Shown here: positions 8,686-16,391 of the stretch, in pieces
Position numbering within the stretch: position 1 is the first letter of the stretch
Layout of the letters: every line of letters starts with the position of its first letter
NCBI RefSeq assembly: GCF_965118895.1
Contig: NZ_CBCPJJ010000008.1
Location: 1-64,000 of the forward strand
Direction of reading: 5' to 3'
From: Rahnella inusitata_A
GTDB taxonomy: Bacteria; Pseudomonadota; Gammaproteobacteria; Enterobacterales; Enterobacteriaceae
DNA: 64,000 nt
The notes under the pieces: model-generated
The model's input: the letters and a program-made list of their open reading frames with translations, nothing else
Databases searched by the model: none
Told to the model about the DNA's origin: nothing
Position numbers and translations under genes: made by a program

Positions 8686-9276
8686 TTACCAGTCAATTCC
8701 CTGCTGCGCCATGATCCCCGCGTCAAAGGCATGCTTCACCGGACGCAGCTCGCTGACGGTGTCCGCCATTTCCAGTAAATCGCGATGACAGCCGCGACCA
8801 GTAATGATAACTGTCTGATGCGCCGGACGCGCTTTTAGCGCATCCACCACATCCTGCAATTCCAGATAGCCGAAACTGACCATGTACGTCAGCTCATCGA
8901 GCACAACGAGATCTAACGACGCATCGGCCAGCATGCGCTTTCCATGCTGCCATACGGCCTGACAGGCCTGCGTATCGGTCTCTTTATTCTGGGTTTCCCA
9001 GGTAAAACCGGTCGACATCACCTGAAACTCGACGCCGTGCGGTTCAAGCAAATTTTTTTCACCGTTCGGCCATTCGCCTTTGATGAACTGAATCACCGCC
9101 GCGCGCATGCCGTGGCCGACCGCACGGGTCACGGTGCCAAAGGCCGCCGTAGTTTTGCCTTTACCGTTGCCGGTGAAGACAATCAAAATTCCGCGCTGTT
9201 CTTTGGCGGCGTCAATGCGCGCATCAACCTGTTCTTTCAGCTTTTGCTGGCGCTGCTTGTGGCGATCTTCGGTCAT
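8686..9276 (-). CDS. btuR: Cob(I)yrinic acid a,c-diamide adenosyltransferase
   Basis: A cytoplasmic ATP:corrinoid adenosyltransferase of the CobA/BtuR type that forms the Co-C bond of adenosylcobalamin. The 196-residue protein has the P-loop FTGNGKGKTTAAFG at about residues 34-47, VVLDELTYMV as the Walker-B-like segment and a TGRGCHRDL region, all normal for the family. E. coli BtuR has the same length. It is followed on the same strand by nothing nearby, and its start lies 38 bp downstream of the yciK stop, so the two probably share a transcript. Confidence 0.95.
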   Translation of the reverse strand: MTEDRHKQRQQKLKEQVDARIDAAKEQRGILIVFTGNGKGKTTAAFGTVTRAVGHGMRAAVIQFIKGEWPNGEKNLLEPHGVEFQVMSTGFTWETQNKETDTQACQAVWQHGKRMLADASLDLVVLDELTYMVSFGYLELQDVVDALKARPAHQTVIITGRGCHRDLLEMADTVSELRPVKHAFDAGIMAQQGIDW

Positions 9277-9314
9277 GAACGGCTCCGTCTTTGGATTCAG
9301 GGCAATCGGCTAAA

Positions 9315-10076
9315 TTATTCGGCAGGGCCTGCTTTGCGGCCCGGCTGGGCATCAAAACTGATCCCAGTTTTACGGCGACTGTCATCACCCATCAGATACA
9401 AATACAGCGGCATGATATCGGCCGGCGTCTTGAGTTTGTCTTTGTTTTCATCAGGAAACGCCGAAGCACGCATTCCGGTACGCGTACCACCGGGATTAAT
9501 ACAGTTAACGCGCAACCCGGTATGTTTATGCTCTTCGGCCAGCACCTGCATCATGCCTTCGGTGGCAAATTTCGAGACTGCGTAAGCGCCCCAGCCGCTG
9601 CGGCCTTCACGTCCGACGCTTGAGGTGGTGAACACCAGCGAGGAGCTGGCGGATTTCAGCAGCAGCGGCAATAACGCCTGCGTCAGCATGAAGGTGGCAT
9701 TAACATTCACCTGCATCACGTCCATCCAGTCCTGCAATTTGATTTCAGCCATCGGGGTGATCTCGGTGAGCAGCCCGGCGTTGTGCAAAACGCCGTCAAG
9801 GTGCGGCACCCATTGTGCAATCTGATCGGCGACGCGCTGGCAATCCTGCTGACTGGCGGTCAGCAAATCCAGTGAATAAATGAAAGCGGGGCGGAGATTT
9901 CGTGCCGCGATTTCCTGCTGTACGCTCGCCAGTTTGCTCTCGGTGCGGCCCAGTAAAATCACCTGAGCGCCAAATCGCGCGTAGGTGAGGGCGGCTTCGC
10001 GACCTATGCCATCGCCTGCGCCGGTGATCAGAATAATGCGGTTATTCAGTAAGTCAGATTTGGGATGATAGTGCAC
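9315..10076 (-). CDS. yciK: Short-chain dehydrogenase YciK
   Basis: An SDR-fold oxidoreductase of 253 residues, conserved beside btuR and sohB in enterobacteria; the physiological substrate is not firmly known. The NAD(P)-binding TGAGDGIGRE is at residues 18-27, NAG follows near 95, and the catalytic YxxxK is YAVSK near 165. The frame stays open far upstream, but the GTG at 10076 is the start: it has GAGGAC 6 nt before it and gives V-HYHPKSDLL, matching MHYQPKQDLL of E. coli. Confidence 0.92.
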   Translation of the reverse strand: MHYHPKSDLLNNRIILITGAGDGIGREAALTYARFGAQVILLGRTESKLASVQQEIAARNLRPAFIYSLDLLTASQQDCQRVADQIAQWVPHLDGVLHNAGLLTEITPMAEIKLQDWMDVMQVNVNATFMLTQALLPLLLKSASSSLVFTTSSVGREGRSGWGAYAVSKFATEGMMQVLAEEHKHTGLRVNCINPGGTRTGMRASAFPDENKDKLKTPADIMPLYLYLMGDDSRRKTGISFDAQPGRKAGPAE

Positions 10077-10421
10077 GTTCAGTCCTCGTAAACGGATCGG
10101 GATGCGGCGGCAAATGGCCGTCGTCACATCACGGGTTCGATAAAACAAAACGCCGGAAATGGGAGGTGTTGCACTCAACCATCGCCCGGCATTTCGGCGC
10201 AAATGTGGGGTGTTTCTGGTGTGATCACCGGTTATATGCCTGAAATGAACATGAGTTTCAATAATTAACCCAAAAACAGACAGCTCTTTTGTAACAAAAT
10301 TGGAACAGATGCGCACCCGTATTTACCTCTGACTGACAATGACATATTCACACAAGACGCGGATGCGGGGATTGTCTAGAATGTTCACCTCTTTCTTACC
10401 ACAGTGAATAGGCAGGTTTTT
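10077..10421. other. Divergent yciK-sohB intergenic region
   Basis: This 345-bp stretch holds the promoters for leftward yciK-btuR and rightward sohB. A TAGAAT at 10377-10382 is a possible sohB -10 box but lacks a convincing -35. I see no gene or strong hairpin in it. Confidence 0.5.
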
Positions 10422-11465
10422 GTGGATTTACTTTCTCTTTATGGGCTGTTTCTAGCCAAAGTTGTTACCGTGGTGATCGCCATCGGCGCACTGGTGGTGT
10501 TAGTGATTGGGCTTCGTCAGCGTAAAGCTCACAGCAAAGGCGAATTACAGCTGATTGATCTTGGCGAGCAATATCGTGAGATGCAGCGTGAAATGCGCAC
10601 AGCGCGGCTCAACCCGGCGGAGCAGAAACTGCGCAGCAAAGAGTTAAAGAAAAAGGACAAAGCTGAAGCCAAACAGAAGAAAATGCAGGCCAAAACAGGT
10701 GCAAGCAAAAGCAAGCCATGCCTGTATGTGCTCGATTTTAAAGGCAGTATGGATGCCCATGAAGTGACATCGCTGCGAGAAGAAATTTCTGCGGTAATGG
10801 CCGTTGCCACGCCGGAAGACGAAGTGCTGTTGCGTCTGGAAAGTCCGGGCGGCGTGGTGCATGGATATGGCCTGGCGGCATCGCAGCTGGTTCGCCTTCG
10901 TCAGAGCGGTATTCGCCTGACGGTGGCGGTGGATAAAGTGGCCGCCAGCGGGGGTTATATGATGGCCTGCGTGGCTGACCGTATCGTCGCGGCACCGTTT
11001 GCTATCATCGGTTCCATCGGTGTGGTGGCGCAGATCCCAAACTTTAACCGGTTGCTGAAAAAGAACGATATCGACATTGAATTGCACACGGCGGGCGAGT
11101 TTAAACGCACGCTGACCTTGCTTGGTGAAAACACCGACGAAGGCCGTGAAAAATTCCGTGAAGACCTGAACGAAACGCATGTGCTGTTTAAAGCGTTCGT
11201 GCATCAGAACCGTCCGTCTCTGGATATCGACGCGGTGGCCACCGGCGAACACTGGTTCGGGACGCAGGCGCGTGAAAATGGTCTGATCGACGCTGTCGGC
11301 ACCAGCGATGATTTGCTCATCGCCGAAATGAAAAATCATGAGGTGATTGCGGTGCGTTATGCGCGTCGCAAACGCATGATGGACAGGTTCACCGGCAGCG
11401 CGGCAGAAAGCGTCGACCGCCTGTTCCTGCGCTGGTTGCAGCGCAGCCAGAAGCCGTTGTTGTAA
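10422..11465 (+). CDS. sohB: Inner-membrane S49-family protease SohB
   Basis: A signal-peptide-peptidase-like serine protease anchored in the inner membrane. An N-terminal transmembrane segment (VVTVVIAIGALVVLVIG) is followed by a charged Lys/Glu-rich linker, then the S49 domain with ESPGGVVHGYG, the ASGGYMMA serine motif and the EFKRTLT lysine, giving the Ser-Lys dyad. GTG 10422 is chosen rather than the upstream GTG 10404: it gives VDLLSLYGLFLAK aligned with the E. coli start and has CAGG 7 nt upstream. The product is 347 residues. A terminator follows. Confidence 0.93.
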   Translation: MDLLSLYGLFLAKVVTVVIAIGALVVLVIGLRQRKAHSKGELQLIDLGEQYREMQREMRTARLNPAEQKLRSKELKKKDKAEAKQKKMQAKTGASKSKPCLYVLDFKGSMDAHEVTSLREEISAVMAVATPEDEVLLRLESPGGVVHGYGLAASQLVRLRQSGIRLTVAVDKVAASGGYMMACVADRIVAAPFAIIGSIGVVAQIPNFNRLLKKNDIDIELHTAGEFKRTLTLLGENTDEGREKFREDLNETHVLFKAFVHQNRPSLDIDAVATGEHWFGTQARENGLIDAVGTSDDLLIAEMKNHEVIAVRYARRKRMMDRFTGSAAESVDRLFLRWLQRSQKPLL

Positions 11466-11483
11466 CCGGTAAAGGAAGAAAGA

Positions 11484-11507
11484 AAAAGGGACGAAAGTCC
11501 CTTTTTT
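11484..11507 (+). terminator. Terminator after sohB
   Basis: AAAGGGAC / GTCCCTTT with a GAAA loop and a six-T tract, 20 bp after the sohB stop. Since the left arm is preceded by an A-tract it may also serve leftward yciN. Confidence 0.88.
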
Positions 11508-11558
11508 GATGCTGCTAATTTATCCGTAATACGGAATAGTCGTAGCGATGTATTTATC

Positions 11559-11810
11559 TCAATTTTCGAGATGGTATTTTTCTGAAAACAGATGTGCCAG
11601 ATGTTTAAACATATTAAATACGGCCGTCGTTTTTCGGGTCGGTAAACCGTCGTCATCCATGAAGAATTCCCCACGGAAAACCAGCACATTCCCTTTCTGT
11701 TCAACCTCTGTGGCGATCATCCCTTGCATGTAATCCTCATGCTCACGGATAACCTTATTCGCTTCGATCAGTAAAGCTTCGCGACTAATTGCCGATGTAT
11801 TTTCGTGCAT
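11559..11810 (-). CDS. yciN: YciN, DUF2498 family protein
   Basis: A small cytoplasmic protein of 83 residues, the same length as in E. coli, with the conserved ISREALLIEANKVIREHEDY opening and TAVFNMFKHLAHLFSEKYHL ending. No biochemical function is established. It is convergent with sohB and transcribed away from topA, the standard arrangement. Start and stop are clear. Confidence 0.9.
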   Translation of the reverse strand: MHENTSAISREALLIEANKVIREHEDYMQGMIATEVEQKGNVLVFRGEFFMDDDGLPTRKTTAVFNMFKHLAHLFSEKYHLEN

Positions 11811-12271
11811 GATATTTACTCCCCACTATAATTTCTGACGATATTGTAATCCTGCCAGTGATAAAACCGCAAATCCGCTGGGGTTAATGGTTTAAGTAAG
11901 TGGTCGTATTTTGAACAAGCGCGTGAAAACGTTGAGCCCTTTGTCGAAATGGGGGATTCAGTGTTAATTAGGTTGCGTGGCGATTTTTATCAGGTAGAGT
12001 GTGGGATTTTGTGGCTTCAGGTGGAATGTTTTGTTTACGCTTGGTCATTATTTGACGTAAAAACAGGCACATTCCGCCGAACCCTGTCTGGTTAATCCCT
12101 TGCAGAATCAGTGTTTTGAACCTCTGGAAGTCAGTTCGCTCGTCATTTGAAAGAAATAAGTTGACGTTCTGACTCACTGCCGCAATATAAAAAAAGACAT
12201 GATATTGTGCCGCGGCATAACTAGACAAAAACTTCTTCAGCTGATGAAGAATCATTCAGGTAAAGGTAATT
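11811..12271. other. yciN-topA intergenic region
   Basis: 461 bp with no convincing gene. A 95-codon minus-strand open frame (11968-12255) has no Shine-Dalgarno and no family resemblance. The region should carry the supercoiling-sensitive topA promoters on the plus strand and the yciN promoter on the minus strand, but I cannot place the boxes with confidence. Confidence 0.5.
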
Positions 12272-14869
12272 ATGGGCAAAGCTCTCGTAATAGTTGAGTC
12301 CCCGGCAAAAGCCAAAACGATTAATAAATATTTAGGAAATGACTACGTGGTTAAGTCCAGCGTCGGTCATATCCGTGATTTACCGACCAGTGGGTCCGCC
12401 GCAAAAAAAACCGTCGTCTCAACCGAAGAAAAGCCAAAGAAAAAAGTAAAAAAGGATGAGAAAACCGCGCTGGTTAATCGCATGGGCGTCGATCCTTACC
12501 ATGGCTGGGAAGCGCAATACGAAATACTTCCGGGCAAAGAAAAAGTGGTTGCCGAGTTAAAAGCGTTAGCGGAAAAAGCTGACCACATCTATCTCGCAAC
12601 CGACCTTGACCGCGAAGGAGAGGCGATTGCCTGGCATTTGCGGGAAGTGATTGGCGGTGATGACAAACGTTTCAGCCGCGTCGTGTTTAACGAAATTACC
12701 AAGAACGCTATCCAGAACGCCTTTAAAGAACCGGGCGAGCTGAATATTGATCGTGTGAATGCTCAGCAGGCGCGTCGCTTTATGGACCGCGTGGTGGGTT
12801 ACATGGTGTCTCCGCTGTTGTGGAAGAAAATTGCCCGCGGTCTTTCCGCCGGTCGTGTTCAGTCCGTGGCGGTGCGTCTGGTTGTTGAGCGCGAAAAAGA
12901 AATCAAAGCATTCGTACCGGAAGAGTACTGGGAGCTGCATGCAGATTTGCTGGCAAAGATGGATACTGCCCTGCAAATGGAAGTTACGCATCACCTCGAT
13001 AAACCGTTCAAACCGGTTAATAAAGAACAAACCCACGCTGCGGTGTCACTGCTTGAAAAAGCGCGTTACACGGTGGTGGATCGCGAAGACAAACCGACCA
13101 GCAGCAAGCCGGGCGCGCCTTTTATTACCTCCACGTTGCAACAGGCGGCCAGCACGCGTCTGAGCTTCGGCGTGAAGAAAACCATGATGATGGCGCAGCG
13201 CTTGTACGAAGCCGGTCACATCACCTACATGCGTACCGACTCCACTAACCTGAGTCAGGACGCTGTGGAAATGGTGCGCGGCTACATCGGTGAAAATTTC
13301 GGTGAGAAATACCTGCCGAAAGCGCCGCTGCAATACAGCAACAAAGAAAATTCACAGGAAGCGCACGAAGCGATTCGTCCTTCTGATGTGGCCGTCGTGT
13401 CTGAGCAACTCAAAGACATGGAAGCCGATGCCCAGCGTTTGTACCAGCTGATCTGGCGTCAGTTTGTGGCCTGCCAGATGACACCGGCGCAGTACGATTC
13501 TTCCACCCTGACGGTGAAAGCGGGCGATTACTCGCTGCGCGCCAAAGGCCGCACTCTGCGTTTCGATGGTTGGACGAAAGTCATGCCAGCGCTGCGCAAA
13601 GGCGACGAAGATCGCATTCTGCCTGCTATCGAAGTCGGCACCGACCTCGAACTGCAACAACTGTTGCCGACACAGCATTTCACCAAACCGCCTGCGCGAT
13701 TTAGCGAAGCGTCACTGGTCAAAGAGCTGGAAAAACGTGGTATTGGCCGTCCGTCCACTTATGCGTCGATCATTTCGACCATTCAGGATCGCGGTTATGT
13801 TCACGTTGAGAACCGTCGTTTCTACGCCGAGAAAATGGGTGAAATCGTTACAGATCGCCTGGAGCAAAACTTCCGCGAACTGATGAACTATGACTTCACC
13901 GCGCGCATGGAAGACGGTCTGGATCAGGTCGCCAATAACAAAGCTGAGTGGAAAGCCGTGCTGGACGAATTCTTCACCGAATTCAGCAAACAGCTGGAAA
14001 CCGCAGAGAAGGATCCGGAAGAAGGCGGTATGCGCCCGAACCAGATGATCCTGACCAGCATTGAGTGCCCGACCTGTGGCCGCCCGATGGGCATCCGCAC
14101 CGCCAGCACCGGCGTTTTCCTTGGCTGTTCCGGCTATGCATTGCCACCTAAAGAGCGCTGCAAGACCACCATTAACCTGATCGCTGATGCCGAAGTGCTC
14201 AACGTTCTGGAAGGTGATGAAGCAGAGGCTAACGCGTTGCGTGCCAAACGTCGCTGTGGCAAATGTGGCACAGCGATGGACAGCTATCTGATCGATAACC
14301 AGCGCAAGTTGCATGTCTGCGGTAATAACCCGGAATGTGACGGCTACGAAATCGAGCAGGGCGAGTTCCGCATTAAAGGCTACGACGGCCCGATTGTTGA
14401 GTGTGAGAAGTGTGGTTCTGAAATGCACCTGAAAATGGGACGTTTCGGTAAGTACATGGGCTGTACCAACGACGAGTGCAAAAATACCCGTAAAATTCTG
14501 CGTAACGGTGACGTTGCACCGCCGAAAGAAGATCCGGTTCCGCTGCCTGAGCTGCCGTGTGAGAAATCAGACGCTTACTTTGTTCTGCGTGACGGCGCTG
14601 CCGGTGTGTTCCTGGCGGCCAATACTTTCCCTAAATCGCGCGAAACCCGTGCGCCGCTGGTGGAAGAACTGAAGCGTTTCAAAGATCGTCTGCCGGAAAA
14701 ACTGAGCTATCTGGCTGATGCGCCAGTCGCTGACCCGGAAGGCAATAAATCGATGGTACGTTTCAGCCGCAAAACCAAGCAGCAGTACGTTTCCTCCGAA
14801 AAAGACGGTAAAGCCACCGGCTGGACCGCCTTCTTTGTTGACGGCAAATGGGTTGAAGGCAAGAAATAA
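12272..14869 (+). CDS. topA: DNA topoisomerase I
   Basis: Type IA topoisomerase that relaxes negative supercoils behind moving polymerases. The 865-residue protein has the N-terminal Toprim domain (ALVIVESPAKAKTINKYL, then DLDREGEAIAWHL with the acidic metal triad), and the active-site Tyr319 in ITYMRTDSTNLS. The C-terminal third carries zinc-ribbon modules with CPTCGRPMG, CGKCGTAMD and CEKCGSEMH cysteine sets, followed by two ribbon-like domains without zinc. Length equals E. coli TopA. AAAGG precedes the ATG; it is monocistronic with its own terminator. Confidence 0.98.
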   Translation: MGKALVIVESPAKAKTINKYLGNDYVVKSSVGHIRDLPTSGSAAKKTVVSTEEKPKKKVKKDEKTALVNRMGVDPYHGWEAQYEILPGKEKVVAELKALAEKADHIYLATDLDREGEAIAWHLREVIGGDDKRFSRVVFNEITKNAIQNAFKEPGELNIDRVNAQQARRFMDRVVGYMVSPLLWKKIARGLSAGRVQSVAVRLVVEREKEIKAFVPEEYWELHADLLAKMDTALQMEVTHHLDKPFKPVNKEQTHAAVSLLEKARYTVVDREDKPTSSKPGAPFITSTLQQAASTRLSFGVKKTMMMAQRLYEAGHITYMRTDSTNLSQDAVEMVRGYIGENFGEKYLPKAPLQYSNKENSQEAHEAIRPSDVAVVSEQLKDMEADAQRLYQLIWRQFVACQMTPAQYDSSTLTVKAGDYSLRAKGRTLRFDGWTKVMPALRKGDEDRILPAIEVGTDLELQQLLPTQHFTKPPARFSEASLVKELEKRGIGRPSTYASIISTIQDRGYVHVENRRFYAEKMGEIVTDRLEQNFRELMNYDFTARMEDGLDQVANNKAEWKAVLDEFFTEFSKQLETAEKDPEEGGMRPNQMILTSIECPTCGRPMGIRTASTGVFLGCSGYALPPKERCKTTINLIADAEVLNVLEGDEAEANALRAKRRCGKCGTAMDSYLIDNQRKLHVCGNNPECDGYEIEQGEFRIKGYDGPIVECEKCGSEMHLKMGRFGKYMGCTNDECKNTRKILRNGDVAPPKEDPVPLPELPCEKSDAYFVLRDGAAGVFLAANTFPKSRETRAPLVEELKRFKDRLPEKLSYLADAPVADPEGNKSMVRFSRKTKQQYVSSEKDGKATGWTAFFVDGKWVEGKK

Positions 14870-14910
14870 AGTCTCATCACTTAACCGAAATCATTTTGTT
14901 ATTTGATTGT

Positions 14911-14941
14911 AAAAAACCAGTCCTCCGGGCTGGTTTTTTTA
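14911..14941 (+). terminator. Terminator after topA
   Basis: AAAAAACCAG, TCCTCCGGG, CTGGTTTTTTT: a compact hairpin (ACCAG/CTGGT plus inner pairs) and a seven-T tract, 41 bp after the stop. Confidence 0.88.
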
Positions 14942-15025
14942 TTGCATTAAGATCTATCATCGGCAGGTTCCTGGCGTATTTGTTCTCAGGGCAACGCTTC
15001 CTGCTGTAATCCTTATGTTATCTGG

Positions 15026-15054
15026 CTATACAACGTGTTAATTCTTGATATAAT
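15026..15054 (+). promoter_or_regulatory. Probable cysB promoter
   Basis: A perfect TATAAT at 15049-15054 sits in an AT-rich stretch 168 bp before cysB; the segment 17 bp upstream (CTATAC) is a weak -35. CysB represses its own gene in enterobacteria, which fits a poor -35 with a nearby AT-rich binding region. The rest of the 14942-15221 interval shows no gene. Confidence 0.45.
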
Positions 15055-15221
15055 TGTTATATAAAATTTATTTTTATTCACAATAGTAATAAGCTAATGC
15101 GTCTGCGGCATAACACGGCGCGTTCACAGACTTCGGCATTCAATAAAAATCATTTCCAGTCTGTTCAGCCAGCGTGCGAACAGGGATGGTGACAGGGTTT
15201 GAAACCAGGGTGGTATGAGAT

Positions 15222-16196
15222 ATGAAATTGCAGCAACTGCGCTACATCGTAGAGGTTGTTAATCACAATCTGAACGTCAGTTCGACGGCAGAGGGCCTGT
15301 ACACGTCGCAGCCAGGGATCAGTAAACAAGTTCGAATGCTGGAAGATGAGCTGGGGATCCAGATTTTCTCCCGCAGCGGCAAACATCTGACTCAGGTGAC
15401 ACCGGCCGGGCAGGAAATCATTCGTATTGCCCGTGAAGTGCTGTCAAAAGTGGATGCCATTAAGGCCGTGGCCGGTGAGCATACCTACCCGGACAAGGGA
15501 TCGCTGTACGTGGCGACGACGCACACTCAGGCACGTTACGCCTTACCGAACGTGATTAAAGGCTTTATTGAGCGTTACCCGCGCGTTTCGCTGCATATGC
15601 ATCAGGGCTCGCCGACCCAAATCGCCGAAGCCGTGTCGAAGGGTAATGCCGATTTCGCGATCGCCACCGAAGCGCTGCATCTTTACGACGATCTGATTAT
15701 GCTGCCTTGTTACCACTGGAACCGCGCCGTGGTGGTTCAGCCGGATCATCCGCTGGCGGGCAAAGAGAAAGTCACCATCGAAGAGCTGGCTGCATACCCG
15801 ATTGTCACTTACACCTTCGGTTTCACCGGCCGTTCCGAGCTAGATACTGCGTTTAACCGTGCCGGTCTGACGCCAAAAATTGTCTTCACCGCCACCGACG
15901 CCGACGTGATCAAAACTTATGTCCGCCTCGGTCTGGGTGTGGGCGTTATTGCCAGCATGGCGGTTGATCCGGTTCAGGATCCAGATCTGGTGACCGTGGA
16001 TGCGCGCGATATCTTTACCTACAGCACTACCAAAATCGGTTTTCGCCGCAGCACATTCCTGCGCAGCTACATGTACGATTTCATCCAGCGTTTCGCACCG
16101 CACCTGACACGTGACGTGGTGGATACCGCGATTGCGCTGCGGTCGAACGAAGATATTGAAGAGATGTTCAAAGATATTAAACTGCCGACCAAATAA
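15222..16196 (+). CDS. cysB: LysR-type regulator of cysteine biosynthesis CysB
   Basis: Transcription activator of sulfate assimilation genes, responding to N-acetylserine/O-acetylserine. The 324-residue protein has a winged HTH at residues 1-60 (VSSTAEGLYTSQPGISKQVR) and a periplasmic-binding-protein-like sensor domain, with TTHTQARYALP near residue 100 where the family binds sulfate and inducer. Length equals E. coli. It may also control the sulfur-salvage-like cluster near 41.8-49.0 kb; that is inference. Confidence 0.97.
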   Translation: MKLQQLRYIVEVVNHNLNVSSTAEGLYTSQPGISKQVRMLEDELGIQIFSRSGKHLTQVTPAGQEIIRIAREVLSKVDAIKAVAGEHTYPDKGSLYVATTHTQARYALPNVIKGFIERYPRVSLHMHQGSPTQIAEAVSKGNADFAIATEALHLYDDLIMLPCYHWNRAVVVQPDHPLAGKEKVTIEELAAYPIVTYTFGFTGRSELDTAFNRAGLTPKIVFTATDADVIKTYVRLGLGVGVIASMAVDPVQDPDLVTVDARDIFTYSTTKIGFRRSTFLRSYMYDFIQRFAPHLTRDVVDTAIALRSNEDIEEMFKDIKLPTK

Positions 16197-16223
16197 ATTT
16201 CCGGTCAGTTTCAGATACTGAAA

Positions 16224-16261
16224 AGTCCCGTGACATCGCCTGATGCCGCGGGATTTTTTTT
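16224..16261 (+). terminator. Terminator after cysB
   Basis: GTCCCG pairs with CGGGAT after a 16-nt loop that itself has short pairing (CATCG/CTGATG), followed by eight T residues, 28 bp after the cysB stop. Confidence 0.8.
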
Positions 16262-16391
16262 GCCCGATGATCCGTTTGAGCTGTTATGAAAATGTTAATA
16301 AAAATATGTGTTATCTTTATATATGCACTTATAAGCCAGCGGGTTATTGGTTTTTTTGCCCAGCTGGTGCTGTGAAGCATAAGGAGAAGCT

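Noticed and set aside
11968..12255. 95-codon minus-strand frame between yciN and topA
   Set aside because: No Shine-Dalgarno, no recognisable family, and it fills the topA promoter region; treated as chance.
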